64,000 nt of DNA from Onthophagus taurus (taxonomy: Eukaryota > Arthropoda > Insecta > Coleoptera > Scarabaeidae). The stretch covers positions 999,501 to 1,063,500 of the forward strand of contig NC_091970.1 in NCBI RefSeq assembly GCF_036711975.1, read 5' to 3'. The stretch's first letter is position 1. Every line of letters starts with the position of its first letter. The notes beneath the pieces were generated by a model. It saw only the letters and a list, made by a program, of their open reading frames with translations. It did not search any database and was not told the origin of the DNA. Of the stretch, positions 50,794 to 63,049 are shown one piece after another. Both the position numbers and the translations under genes were made by a program.

Positions 50794-53700
50794 AATTAAT
50801 ATTTTTGAGGTTATCTCAATCATTATTTATGATATCAAATTTTTTTGTTAACAATATTTGTTTAGAATTAAATTACACACAACTTTTATTAACAACATTT
50901 TTTGAAATAACATAGTTAATTTTAATTTCCCTCTGAACAGTACGGTGATATATCAAAGCAATTAAGGACATTTCTAACCAAAATATTATTTTTATCGAAA
51001 AGTGTTTCAAGTAATATTTGTTTAAAAAAACATTTGAGATCGATTATTTTAATAAAAAAATTTGATATCTCCACCAGGTGGCGCTATATACTGATATAAA
51101 AATGAATATTTTTGAGGTTATCTCAATAATTATTAATGATATCAAATTTTTTTGTTAACAATATTTGTTTAGAATTAAATTACACACAACTTTTATTAAC
51201 AATTTTTTTTTAAATAATATACTAAATCTAATTTCCCTCTGAATAGTATGGTATATCAAAGTAATTTTTAACCAAATTATAATCTTTATCGAAAAATGTT
51301 TCAAATAATATATGTTTAAAATAAAATTTGTGATCGATTATTATAATAAAAAATGTTGATATCTCCACCAGGTGGCGCTATATACTGATATAAAAATGAA
51401 TATTTTTGAGATTATCTCAATAATTATTAATGATATCAAATTTTTTTGTTAACAATATTTGTTTAGAATCAAATTACACACAACTTTTATTAACAACATT
51501 TTTTAAAATAACATAGTTAATTTTAATTTCCCTCTGAACAGTACGGTGATATATCAAAGCAATTAAGGACATTTCTAACCAAAATATTATTTTTATCGAA
51601 AAATGTTTCAAATAATATTTGTTTAAAATAACATTTGAGATAGATTATTTTAATAAAACAATTTGATATCTTCACCAGGTGGCGCTATATACTGATATAA
51701 AAATGAATATTTTTGAGGTTATCTCAATAATTATTAATGATATCAAATTTTTTTGTTAACAATATTTGTTTAGAATTAAATTACACACAACTTTTATTAA
51801 CAATTTTTTTTTAAATAATATACTAAATTTAATTTCCCTCTGAATAGTATGGTATATCAAAGTAATTATTAACCAAATTATAATCTTTATCGAAAAATGT
51901 TTCAAATAATATTTGTTTAAAATAAAATTTGAGATCGATTATTATAATAAAAAATGTTGATATTTCCACCAGGTGGCGCTATATACTGATATAAAAATGA
52001 ATATTTTTGAGGTTATCTCAATAATTATTAATATCAAATTTTTTTGTTAACGATATTTGTTTAGAATTAAATTACACACAACTTTTATTAACAACATTTT
52101 TTAAAATAACATAGTTAATTTTAATTTCCCTCTGAACAGTACGGTGATATATCAAAGCAATTAAGGACATTTCTAACCAAAATATTATTTTTATCGAAAA
52201 ATGTTTCAAATAATATTTGTTTAAAATAACATTTGAGATAGATTATTTTAATAAAAAAATTTGATATCTTCACCAGGTGGCGCTATATACTGATATAAAA
52301 ATGAATATTTTTGAGGTTATCTCCATAATTATTAATGCTATCAAATTTTTTTGTTAACAATATTTGTTTAGAATTAAATTACACACAACTTTTATTAACA
52401 ATTTTTTTTTAAATAATATACTAAATTTAATTTCCCTCTGAATAGTATGGTATATCAAAGTAATTTTTAACCAAATTATAATCTTTATCGAAAAATGTTT
52501 CCAATAATATTTGTTTAAAATAAAATTTTAGATCGATTATTATAATAAAAAATGTTGATATCTCCACCAGGTGGCGCTATATACTGATATAAAAATGAAT
52601 ATTTTTGAGGTTATGTCAATAATTATTGACGATATCAAATTTTTTTGTCTACAATATTTGTTTAGAATTAAATTACACACAACTTTTATTAACAAATTTT
52701 TTTTAAATAACATACTAAATTTAATTTCCCTCTGAATAGTATGGTATATCAAAGTAATTTTTAACCAAATTATAATCTTTATCGAAAAATGTTTCAAATA
52801 ATATTTGTTTAAAATAAAATTTGAGATCGATTATTATAATAGATAATGTTGATATCTCCACCAGGCGGCGCTATATACTGATATAAAAATGAATATTTTT
52901 GAGGTTATCTCAATAATTATTAATGATATCAAATTTTTTTGTTAACAATATTTGTTTAGAATTAAATTACACACAACTTTTATTAACAATTTTTTTTTAA
53001 ATAATATACTAAATTTAATTTCCCTCTGAATAGTATGGTATATCAAAGTAATTATTAACCAAATTATAATCTTTATCGAAAAATGTTTCAAATAATATTT
53101 GTTTAAAATAAAATTTGAGATCGATTATTATAATAAAAAATGTTGATATTTCCACCAGGTGGCGCTATATACTGATATAAAAATGAATATTTTTGAGGTT
53201 ATCTCAATCATTATTAATGATATCAAATTTTTTTGTTAACAATATTTGTTTAGAATTAAATTACACACAACTTTTATTAACAATTTTTTTTTAAATAATA
53301 TACTAAATTTAATTTCCCTCTGAATAGTATGGTATATCAAAGTAATTATTAACCAAATTATAATCTTTATCGAAAAATGTTTCAAATAATATTTGTTTAA
53401 AATAAAATTTGAGATCGATTATTATAATAAAAAATGTTGATATTTCCACCAGGTGGCGCTATATACTGATATAAAAATGAATATTTTTGAGGTTATCTCA
53501 ATAATTATTAATGATATCAAATTTTTTTGTGACAATATTTGTTTAGAATTAAATTACACACAACTTTTATTAACAATTTTTTTTTAAATAATATTCTAAA
53601 TTTAATTTCCCTCTGAATAGTATGGTATATCAAAGTAATTTTTAACCAAATTATAATATTTATCGAAAAATGTTTCAAATAATATTTGTTTAAAATAAAA

Positions 53701-55150
53701 TTTTAGATCCATTATTATAATAAAAAATGTTGATATCTCCACCAGGCGGCGCTATATACTGATATAAAAATGAATATTTTTGAGGTTATCTCAATAATTA
53801 TTAATGATATCAAATTTTTTTGTTAACAATATTTGTTTAGAATCAAATTACACACAACTTTTATTAACAACATTTTTTAAAATAACATACTTAATTTTAA
53901 TTTCCCTCTGAATAGTATGATATATCAAAGCAATTAAGGACATTTCTAACCAAAATATTATTTTTATCGAAAAGGGTTTCAAATAATATTTGTTTAAAAT
54001 AAAATTTGATATCGATTATTTTAATAAAAAAATTTGATATTTCCACCAGGTGGCGCTGTATACTGGTACAAAAATGAATATTTTTGAGGTTATGTCAATA
54101 ATTATTAATGATATCAAATTTTTTTGTTAACAATATTTGTTTAGAATTAAATTACACACAACTTTTATTAACAATTTTTTTTTAAATAATATACTAAATT
54201 TAATTTCCCTCTGAATAGTATGGTATATCAAAGTAATTTTTAACCAAATTATAATCTTTATCGAAAAATGTTTCCAATAATATTTGTTTAAAATAAAATT
54301 TTAGATCCATTATTATAATAAAAAATGTTGATATCTCCACCAGGCGGCGCTATATACTGATATAAAAATGAATATTTTTGAGGTTATCTCAATAATTATT
54401 AATGATATCAAATTTTTTTGTTAACAATATTTGTTTAGAATTAAATTACACACAACTTTTGTTAACAATTTTTTTTTAAATAATATACTAAATTTAATTT
54501 CCCTCTGAATAGTATGGTATATCAAAGTAATTTTTAACCAAATTATAATCTTTATCGAAAAATGTTTCAAATAATATTTGTTTAAAATAAAATTTGAGAT
54601 CGATTATTTTAATAAAAAAATTTGATATCTCCACCAGGTGGCGCTGTCTACTGATATAAAAATGAATATTTTTGAGGTTATCTCAATCATTATTTATGAT
54701 ATCAAATTTTTTTGTTAACAATATTTGTTTAGAATTAAATTACACACAACTTTTATTAACAATTTTTTTTTTAAATAATATACTAAATTTAATTTCCCTC
54801 TGAATAGTATGGTATATCAAAGTAATTTTTAACCAAATTATAATCTTTATCGAAAAATGTTTCAAATAATATTTGTTTAAAATGAAATTTGAAATCGATT
54901 ATTTTAATACAAAAATTTCATATCTCCACCAGGTGGCGCTATATACTGGTATAAAAATGAATATTTTGAGGTTATCTCAATGATTATTTATGATACAAAA
55001 TTTTTATATTTACAATATTTGTTTAGAATTAAATTACACACAACTTTTATTAACAAAATTTTTTAAAATAACATGATTTTATTTTCCCTCTGAATAGTAT
55101 GATGATATATCAAAGCAATTAAGGTCATTTCTAAACAAATTATAATTTTT
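50794..55150. repeat. ~294/304 bp tandem array with CTCF-like motif per unit
   Basis: Two unit types differ in length and in a marker (GTACGGTGATATATCAAAGC against GTATGGTATATCAAAGTAA). CCACCAGGTGGCGC or a one- or two-base variant occurs once per unit at 51071, 51365, 51672, 51966, 52270, 52564, 52858, 53152, 53446, 53739, 54043, 54337, 54631 and 54926. Outside this GC-rich core the unit is almost entirely A/T. It lies 1-5 kb downstream of the last PTEN exon. Confidence 0.95.
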
Positions 55151-55175
55151 ATTAAAAGCTTTTTAGTACCAGGTC

Positions 55176-55230
55176 TTGTGTTTGTTCTAGTTTTAGTTAA
55201 ATAAATATATACAACACTAAACCTAGAAAA
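55176..55230. mobile_element. Terminal-like block, right
   Basis: GTTCTAGTTTTAGTTAAATA followed by ATACAACACTAAACCTAGAA resembles the block at 50305-50450, so the array is bracketed by the same sequence family. Confidence 0.5.
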
Positions 55231-56685
55231 CATTACATTTAAAAAATATTAATATTGATAAAAAAAATTGTCATTTGAAACAGACTAGTCAACAAAAGAT
55301 GGCGCCATTGAGAAATTAAAAATTTGAATTGCGCGCGTGTATTGAAAGGTTAAAATGTAAATTAATCAATAAATTAGATAAAACGTCTTGCCGATGTTGT
55401 TTTTTGCTATAAATGCCATTTTTTTTTCTTAAGTATAACTTAATTAATTAATTGACAAAGTAATTAATTTGGAAATTGAAACAAAAAAAAAGTAAATGTG
55501 ATAATAACCTAAATATTTTTTATTATAATATAAAAAAATTGTTTTAAATTTTAAAAAGTAGGTTATTTTTTTTTGTACATTGTAAATATGTAAGTGTGCT
55601 TTTTCTTAATTTAATAATTAATTTTTTTAGCCCAATTTTCTGTTTACAATGCCAAATTTTCAAAGATTTGAATTATAATTCCCAGTGAATTATATCACAC
55701 GGATTAAATTGGATTAGATTGTTTTTCTGTCCTTTCTTTGAACTTTAATTTTCATTTTTTTAAATTAATTTAAGTAATGAGCGATACTTAACTAACGAAA
55801 AAACAATTAATAAATTAAATAAACGTGACATAAGAATAAGATGTAAATATTTTTTCACACAATGCCTTTTTGAAGAAAAAAAATTAATTAAAACCATTTT
55901 AATTTATTTATTTTTATGTCATTTTAATTTTTTTTTTTAAGTTTTTTCACGATATAAATTATATACCTATACTAAGTGAATTCAGATGTGATAGCTCCCG
56001 TAGTTTATAAACTAGAAATATAACTGGAAATAATAAATTTAAAAAGAAAGAGAAATTAAACAAAAAAAATTAATACATATTAATATAAATATAGTAATTA
56101 GAGAGGATGGAAAATTTCTAATTAAAAAAAAAGTGTGTGCATATTGACGAATATTTTTATAATAATATGTACGAAAAACGTCTATATTAGAAAACGCCCT
56201 TAAAAAAGTTACAATCGAAAAACGAGTTTAATTTTTTATTTCTAATTTGCGAAACGACGATCGAATTAAAAATTTTAACCACATCAAATAATTAAAATTA
56301 GAAAGTGTTTTTTTAACTATTTAAATTATTGTATTTTCTCCACTTGTTGTATATATATTTTTTTTCTATTATTATTTGTTTTTAAACACACATGTTAGAT
56401 CTGAATGCGCACTTTTCAATCAATAAAAAGAGGAAAAACAAATAAATTGTATTAAAATATTTAATTTTTTTTTAATTTTGGAGTAATTTATCCTCACAAA
56501 AATCCGATTTCCATCTCCTTATAAATCGAAAAGTGGTTTTAACGCAAATTATTGTTATCATTGTTTATTATTATTAATAACTTCACTTCCAGTCATTTTC
56601 ACAACTTTTCATATCCTATTTTTTTTGCATTCTCCTTTTATTTTTATTGATTAAAACTAAGTTATTATTTCCTTTTTTTGTACAG
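55231..56685. other. AT-rich DNA, no gene seen
   Basis: Runs of A and T throughout. ATCAATAAAAAGAGG at about 56420 could be a poly(A) signal for a distal PTEN 3' end. Nothing coding. Confidence 0.35.
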
Positions 56686-56838
56686 ATCTAATCCCGTTGC
56701 AACATTCCCAGAGATCCAAAACCTTAGTTCACTTCCTATAAGTTAATAAAAACCAGTCGGATTCATCAATATAGAAGGATTTTGAAAAATGAATAAGAAA
56801 AACAGAAAAGTGTAAATCTAAATTATTAAGTATTGAAG
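56686..56838 (+). other. Putative orphan exon
   Basis: A good acceptor (CCTTTTTTTGTACAG, ending 56685) and a consensus donor (GAAGGTAAGTG at 56839) bracket 153 bp. From exon 5 of PTEN it would read 18 codons and stop, so it could equally be a non-coding exon of PTEN or of an unseen transcript. Confidence 0.3.
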
Positions 56839-56989
56839 GTAAGTGATAATAATAATTTTTATTTGTTTGTCAATACAATACAAAAACGAATTCAAATTCG
56901 ACCCCCACCATTGGGATCACAAAAACCATAAGAGATACAGAAATGGTTAAATGGGGGCAAAGTTGCGTATCTCATCATTTTTCAATAAA

Positions 56990-57500
56990 GTTTTTGGATC
57001 TAGCCGTTTTAGTTTTTAAAATATGGCCGAAAAACAAAAAAAATGACTAAAAGTGTCGTTTTTCTCGGAATTCCGATTTATTAACATAACAAAAAAGTGT
57101 GTGCATTTTAAAGTTTAGATAAATTATAGTTTTTTTCGTTACAACACTTTTTGCCCTATCTTTAAGAATTTAAAAAATGTTTGTAAACAAATGGCAATTT
57201 GAAAATGGTAAAATTCGCTATAAAATTAATTTCTTGAAGGGTCCTTGTGGAAATATCACCAATTATTAATTAAAGTATCCTCTTTTTAATGCAAAAAGCC
57301 GTTTTAAAAAATCACTTTCAGTTTTTGAGGAATAAGTTTTTGAAGTTTTTTCAAATTTTAAAAATTCCTATAAAATCCAGTTCTTGGATTATGAGTATGA
57401 AAATTTCCCAAAATGTTAATAAAAGTGCCCTCTTTCCAATGAACCAACCCGTTTTGAAAAGTAATTTTTAGTTTTTGAGAAACTAAAGTGGAAACTATTA
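56990..57500. repeat. Diverged relatives of the 182 bp satellite
   Basis: Two units about 149 bp apart share AAAGTGCCCTCTTTCCAATG-type and CCGTTTTGAAAAG-type segments, corresponding to AAAGTGTCTTCTTTTCAACC and CCGTTTTGATTTA of the intron-1 array, with the same order and orientation. Confidence 0.5.
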
Positions 57501-57724
57501 GTGTTCTATCACTAATATTTATGGTTTCTGTCGCATTTTCTCTATGTCCTTTTCTTTTTAACATTTCTATTTCTTCATTTTTTATGGTCATGGATCCTTT
57601 GTTCTGTATACTTCCAATGCCTTCCTTATGTCTATATTTTGTGTCTTTAATAATGTCGTTTTAGTTTCATTATTGTTTATTGTCTATTATTGTCGTGTTT
57701 TGCCTTCCAGTTGTCAGAATAGAG

Positions 57725-58864
57725 CAAAGAAATTGTATTACTAGAAGCACATATAAACACCAAGAGTTGAAGCCAGCGTTCGATGTGTTTTGTTTACGTT
57801 TTCACCATTAAGGTCTTATATATAATCTAGAGTGCGTATGTGGTGGTGGTGGGGGTAATCAGAAAGTCAGACGTCAGAAAGTCAGAAGTTACAGAAGACA
57901 TTATAGACGTTGCGAACTTAGAGAACATGCATTTAACTACCTAACTACTATTTTCTAAAAACTGATATTACTTGCCAATTTTGTTTAAATATGGTAGAAG
58001 GAACTAGTGATATTTCAATGCTATATAGGTATAAAAGACATATGGGGTTTTGACTAAAGCTTCTGAGTTTGTAGGCAAACTTTACTTAATTAGTGAAAAA
58101 ATTATTAGAGACTATTAACGATAAAATGTATTATTCAGTAACAAGAACATTATTAAAGTTAACTAATTCCATTTTATTAAATTTACCTCAAAATATTTGG
58201 TATATGATCTTTTTGGAGATCATGCGTATGATGATGTTATTGATGGACATGAAATACAATGTATAAAGTTAATAATAACAAAATTTATTAACGTAAAGTT
58301 ATTTAATAAAACCAAGTTAATAAATCAAGAATCAAGGCTTTGACATATGTTAAACAAACAAATAGTATTTTCAAATCAATGAGAGTTATTTTAAAATTTA
58401 TATTTATAAGTTAAGTTTTAAGTTTTTTGTTATGTAATAAAAATTTTGAAACAAAATATCAATGTTATTTGCAAATACAATATTTTTACTGCATTATTTA
58501 CCATGAAAGTACTGTAAAATTCTAATTATATCATCTTTAATTTACTTGTAAGAAATAAACCGTTCACAATTTATACGGTTACAATAATTAATTACAAAAG
58601 AACTCAAAGTTTACATTCCTTAATAAACATTTCAATCAATATAGCGTATAAATTGCACATCAAATTTTGAAAAACCTGCTCAATAAAAAAAAATAATGAT
58701 AATATACATTTCTTCATGAACGCCACTGTGTAAGTCTGATTTTGCCGAAACTATACACGCCACTGTCAGTGGGACCAAAACCAAAACAAACGCTCGAACG
58801 TTGGCTTCAATCTCGTATACGGGCGGGGATAGGCAATGCTGCTTCTAATTATACAATTTCTTTG
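57725..58864. mobile_element. 1140 bp non-autonomous hAT-like element
   Basis: GAATAGAG occurs directly at both borders (57717-57724 and 58865-58872), an 8 bp target duplication. The ends CAAAGAAATTGTAT and ATACAATTTCTTTG are perfect inverses, and the imperfect inverted arms run about 80-90 bp inwards (GAGTTGAAGCCAGCGTTCG against CGAACGTTGGCTTCAATCTC). No long ORF is present inside, so it is non-autonomous. Confidence 0.85.
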
Positions 58865-59016
58865 GAATAGAGAAATACTTTGAAATAGTATCCTTGATTA
58901 TTGCCCATGTCATAAATTATAAAATTGTATGTAGCAATTTTGCTTTTGTAATAAAATGTACTAATTTTTGACTGAGGGGTCACCAATACCTTTTGAAGAT
59001 CCTCAATAAAATTATA

Positions 59017-59390
59017 CTGTTTTTAAACCAGGAGGAGTATTTTAAATTTGTCACCAGATTGACCTTGCACGTGATTGGTTGAATGCGAGGAAGGTTCACA
59101 CACAGGCAATTTTAAATTGATAATTCGACAGTTTCGTGTCATTATTGTATATTTTGTGTTCTTAAACCCTTTTTTATTATATTTTGAAATAAATACACTC
59201 ATAACTTCAATGTTAATTTGTATGTATAGTGTTGACGATAACAAACGAAAATAAATACAATAATAAGTAAATAAATAAATAATAATTATTAATTTAAATT
59301 TACCGCCAAAATATCTAGTGATATTTTCTGGTGATTTTTCCTAGTGTAAATCTGACTTTCGCGTTTACTCCTCCTGGTTTAAAAACAGAG
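59017..59390. mobile_element. 374 bp inverted-repeat element
   Basis: Left CTGTTTTTAAACCAGGAGG and right CTCCTGGTTTAAAAACAGAG are inverted copies about 24 bp long. TATA flanks both ends (59013 and 59391), a possible 4 bp target duplication if the left end has lost two bases. No ORF worth calling. Confidence 0.7.
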
Positions 59391-59530
59391 TATAGTTCTA
59401 GTGCAAGTGTTAGTTCTAGTTTTAATTGTTATTCAGCGCTAAGTTGTATATTTTTAGGTTTCGGGTTTAGCCCTGTGTCTTCAGACGCTGAATGTTAGGT
59501 AAGGTTAGTTTTGGGTTCATTTTAAAGTTA

Positions 59531-60810
59531 TTATTCTGGCCAATGCAGCGGTCTGACCAGATTGTTAACTTCCGTTCTTGCCCTGCTTGAAGTACACTGA
59601 AATAATGCACAACATGCTGAATAAGTAATTTCAGCGGAACCGCATTTAGCTACAGATTCATGCCATAAATACATAGTTACTTGTGAATTACCCATGTTAT
59701 GCACAGCATAATTATAATTTGAATATTGTCTTTGGTAGAAAACATCCGAGTGTGTTAAATTAGGTGTGAACAACACCTGCTGTAAATCAACACACAAAAC
59801 TACAAAATCTTGATTTTGTTTTGCAGTCTCTGCATCCCTATGCAAGGTTTCATAAGCTTTTTCGGCCTTTCTGTGATGAAGTGCAGCTTCTGCAGCAATT
59901 TTATTTCGAGTTTCATCATCTTCGGTAGCAATAAGTTTAATGTAATATTTGTCACACAACTTACAGGTGTCTGATCTTGGGGTACCGAATCTTGACTTAA
60001 ATATGTGTCTGTATGTATTATACTTAATAGGTGAGTCTGGGTATTTCTCTATGTACAGTTGAAACATTTTTTGTATAGATAGAGATGGATCAAGACATTT
60101 TTTCTTATTAGAAGACCTCGAATAATGACTCTCTTGAGCAGGAAAGCTGGTAATGTGAGACTTAATGGTATCAATATGAAAATCAGGTATTTTATGAGGA
60201 CGGTTGGGTTGGAATTTTATTTTATTTACTAATAGCTGTAACCGCCGACGTGTGACACTTAACACGTTACATAAAGATTTCTGACATACATTGAGCCGTC
60301 CATTTTTAGTTATTAGTGAATATTTTACTGTACAATGTCTGGTAGAAACTTCTTCAGCAATACGTCTTCTTTTAGGCTCCATCACATCTATACAGCCTTG
60401 CAAAAATAAATTTTGTTCATTGTAAGTTTTCTTATAAAAGTCTGTGTATAAATCTAGTTTTTCTTCCTCAGTAATATTTTTACAACACATATATTTACAT
60501 TTACACTGTAAATCCTGTAACAGAATGGTAAAACGAAAATATTATGGTGCATATTAAAATCACGCAACTTTAATCAAACAAAAGTTTAGAAAATTAAAAT
60601 GAATAACATTAAACGCACAAAGCACGTTGTTCCAACCAACATGACTTGGTCCCGGTTTACCGCTCACGGTTTTCCCCTTCGACTTATGTAGGGTTTTCCT
60701 GCATCTTTTAACATCTTCTTTTTGAAATCCTTCCTGTTTGTAATGTCTATTTTTCTTCTTTTACGTTTATTAATATCGTTTAACTCAGTTGAACTTACGC
60801 GAATTGTTGA
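59531..60810 (-). pseudogene. Transposon-type gene, frameshifted
   Basis: The main frame runs 60490-59531 (319 codons). It resembles a widespread insect family of uncharacterised, probably transposase-derived proteins: SHITSFPAQESHYSR, a CKLCDKYY cysteine pair, then VVLCVDLQQVLFTPNLTHSD and YNYAVHNMGNSQVTMYLWHE. After KCGSAEIT the frame loses homology; the expected WSDRCIGQNNN segment appears in another frame at about 59560-59530, so there is a frameshift near 59620-59640. Upstream, 60810-60670 encodes a Lys/Arg-rich block with KPYISRR-like character expected at the N-terminus, but it hits a stop and does not splice in phase. I read it as a decaying element copy. The family assignment is from memory. 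Confidence 0.6.
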
Positions 60811-61009
60811 CTAAAACGACGCCTTGTCGGTATTAGCAACGTTGTTCTGCTGTTTACGTTCAGCGCTCTAGGTTACTAACATAAGTTTGGCAAAGACAAA
60901 AACATTATTTCTGCTTGAACCCTAAGATATGGATAAGTATTAGTATAATCAAAGATGTTCCATAAGAAAATCATATTTCACAATTTTGTCGTTTGCAACG
61001 TTATTCGTG
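60811..61009. other. Short unassigned stretch
   Basis: No feature identified. It precedes the 122 bp repeat. Confidence 0.3.
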
Positions 61010-61480
61010 CGAAGCATTCAATTATACCATGAAGTTTTCTTTGGCAATTAGTAATGGCAATTATAGCGTGAAGTTTTCTTTTGTAATGTCAATTATAGCG
61101 TGAAGGAATGTGAGGTAAGGTTAGTTTTGTTTACAAACATTAATTATACCATGAAGTATTCTTTGGAAATTAGTAATGGCAATTATAGCGTGAAGGAATG
61201 TTAGGTAAGGTTAGTTTTGTTTACAAACATTAATTATACCATGAAGTTTTCTTTGGCAATTAGTAATGGCAATTATAGCGTGAAGTTTTCTTTTGTAATG
61301 TCAATTATAGCGTGAAGGAATGTTCGGTAAGGTTAGTTTTGTTTACAAACATTAATTATACCATGAAGTTTTCTTTGGCAATTAGTAATGGCAATTATAG
61401 CGTGAAGTTTTCTTTTGTAATGTCAATTATAGCGTGAATGAATGTTAGGTAAGGTTAGTTTTGTTTACAAACATTAATTA
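61010..61480. repeat. ~122 bp tandem repeat, 4 units
   Basis: TTATACCATGAAGTTTTCTT recurs at about 61023, 61145, 61235 and 61357 (one unit shortened to 90 bp). Within units AATTATA(GCG/CC)TGAAG is repeated two or three times, followed by GGTAAGGTTAGTTTTG. Confidence 0.88.
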
Positions 61481-61910
61481 TGTTTGCAAATTCCTTTGGT
61501 TTTCATCAAGTTTCTCTTGGTACTCACTTCTGCAGTTTTCTTCGCATGACACTCCCATTTTTCTAGAAGCTAATACATTGCCTTTTCTATTTTCATGTTC
61601 AATTCCTGAATTTAGTTCTATCTTAGCTGCTTTGTCTTTCCAATCATTTTTTTATCGACAAAATTAGCAGAATTTACTGAATATAAGGAACAAATTCTCC
61701 AGATTAGTTAATATTTATCAACTTGGATATTGTTATGGTTTTAACCTCGTGAAAAATTAAATTAATTAGGGAAATTGTAATCCTAACCTCAAAAATTTTA
61801 TTATGAGTTTTATAGTAACTTAGAAAACTTTTTGAAGGTAAGAGTTTTCTTTTTAATTTGAATCAACAAAAGAAAACAATAAATTATAAAAAAAATAACT
61901 TAACTTACCC
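61481..61910. other. Intergenic, no gene seen
   Basis: A 68-codon frame on the plus strand here is Phe/Ser-rich and looks like chance. Confidence 0.35.
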
Positions 61911-62120
61911 AATTTGTTGGCTAAACTTCGGAAGGTCAAACTCGGGATAATATTTTCTTCGTGATAGGAACAGTTGGATTCAGGATTTCGATGGTTGTGA
62001 ACAGGAACGGATATTTTTTTTCACACTCGTTAAACGTAGATTAATTTTTTTGGAGACCAAAAAAAAATGCGTGCGTTTCTTCGTACATCAGAAACCACCA
62101 TGTTTGTTGATAAATTCCGT
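61911..62120 (-). other. Putative non-coding first exon
   Basis: Read on the minus strand, a GC-richer stretch ends at AATTGGGTAAGTTAAG, a consensus donor. Two CCAAT boxes (CCAATGAATTCAACCAATC) lie just upstream at about 62155-62175. No downstream exon could be linked with confidence. Confidence 0.3.
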
Positions 62121-63049
62121 TTTTCGAATGTTAAATTTTCAAATAACGTCGCCTGATTGGTTGAATTCATTGGTTTGAAATTTGTACTTTAGTTTTTTCA
62201 AAGTTACCAACTTTGACATTTGAAATATCTCTAATTCAATTTGTCAAATTATTATTTAAAAATTTTAAAATTATTTATAATTATGCATGATATTTCATAA
62301 TTTTGATGCTCTTTTAAATCAATTTTCAAATATCTATTCATTTTCTTCTGATTTAACGATAAATTTTCCAATATGTTCAAATTAATTTTGTAAATTTTCG
62401 TCTAAATTTCATTATTCCATACAAATATTGATTATTTTCTTTGTTAACTAAGTTAAGGTTATCGTTTTCGATAGGTTTGAACCGGGTAGATAAAGATTTA
62501 AATAAATAATTTAAAAAAATTTAAATTGAGGTTATGTTATATCGAGAATTTTTTAAATTACTTCGTATCGACTTTACAAGTGATATTTTAGGATCAGAAC
62601 ATTAAAGAACAATAAAATGTATCGAAATTCACTAGTGAATAGCATCTAACAGTAACAATAGTAGATTTATTTTATAATTGTTCATAAATTCTTCTACGAT
62701 CAATACGAAAAGTAATCAAATTAAGGTAATCGGTTATTAGTACAATAACTACTCAATACTACTCACATTATTAATTAAAAACTCATATAAATATTAAACA
62801 AGTTTAGAATTGGCACGAATATAATAATAAATATTCTATTATTATAGTGAAGTGGGGAAAAAAATTAAATTATGCATAATTTTACATCTCAATGTATTTT
62901 CAAATTCTCCAAAAAACATTCTTAACTTTTATGTAACATTTAAATTGGGTACATATTATTTAAATTAAAATTATTACAAGATTAATTAATCAATAAAACT
63001 TTTTGACATAAAAAAAAACTGAATACATCTCATTATTTTACATTTAATT
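62121..63049. other. Intergenic DNA and zinc-finger gene 3' UTR
   Basis: AT-rich; no other gene. TTTATT at about 62665 on the plus strand is a possible reverse poly(A) signal. Confidence 0.4.

Noticed and set aside
60668..60810. Clean two-exon model for the transposon-type gene
   Set aside because: The upstream block ends in an in-frame stop and its best donor (GTGAGC) is in the wrong phase for the acceptors at 60515 or 60506, so I do not join them.
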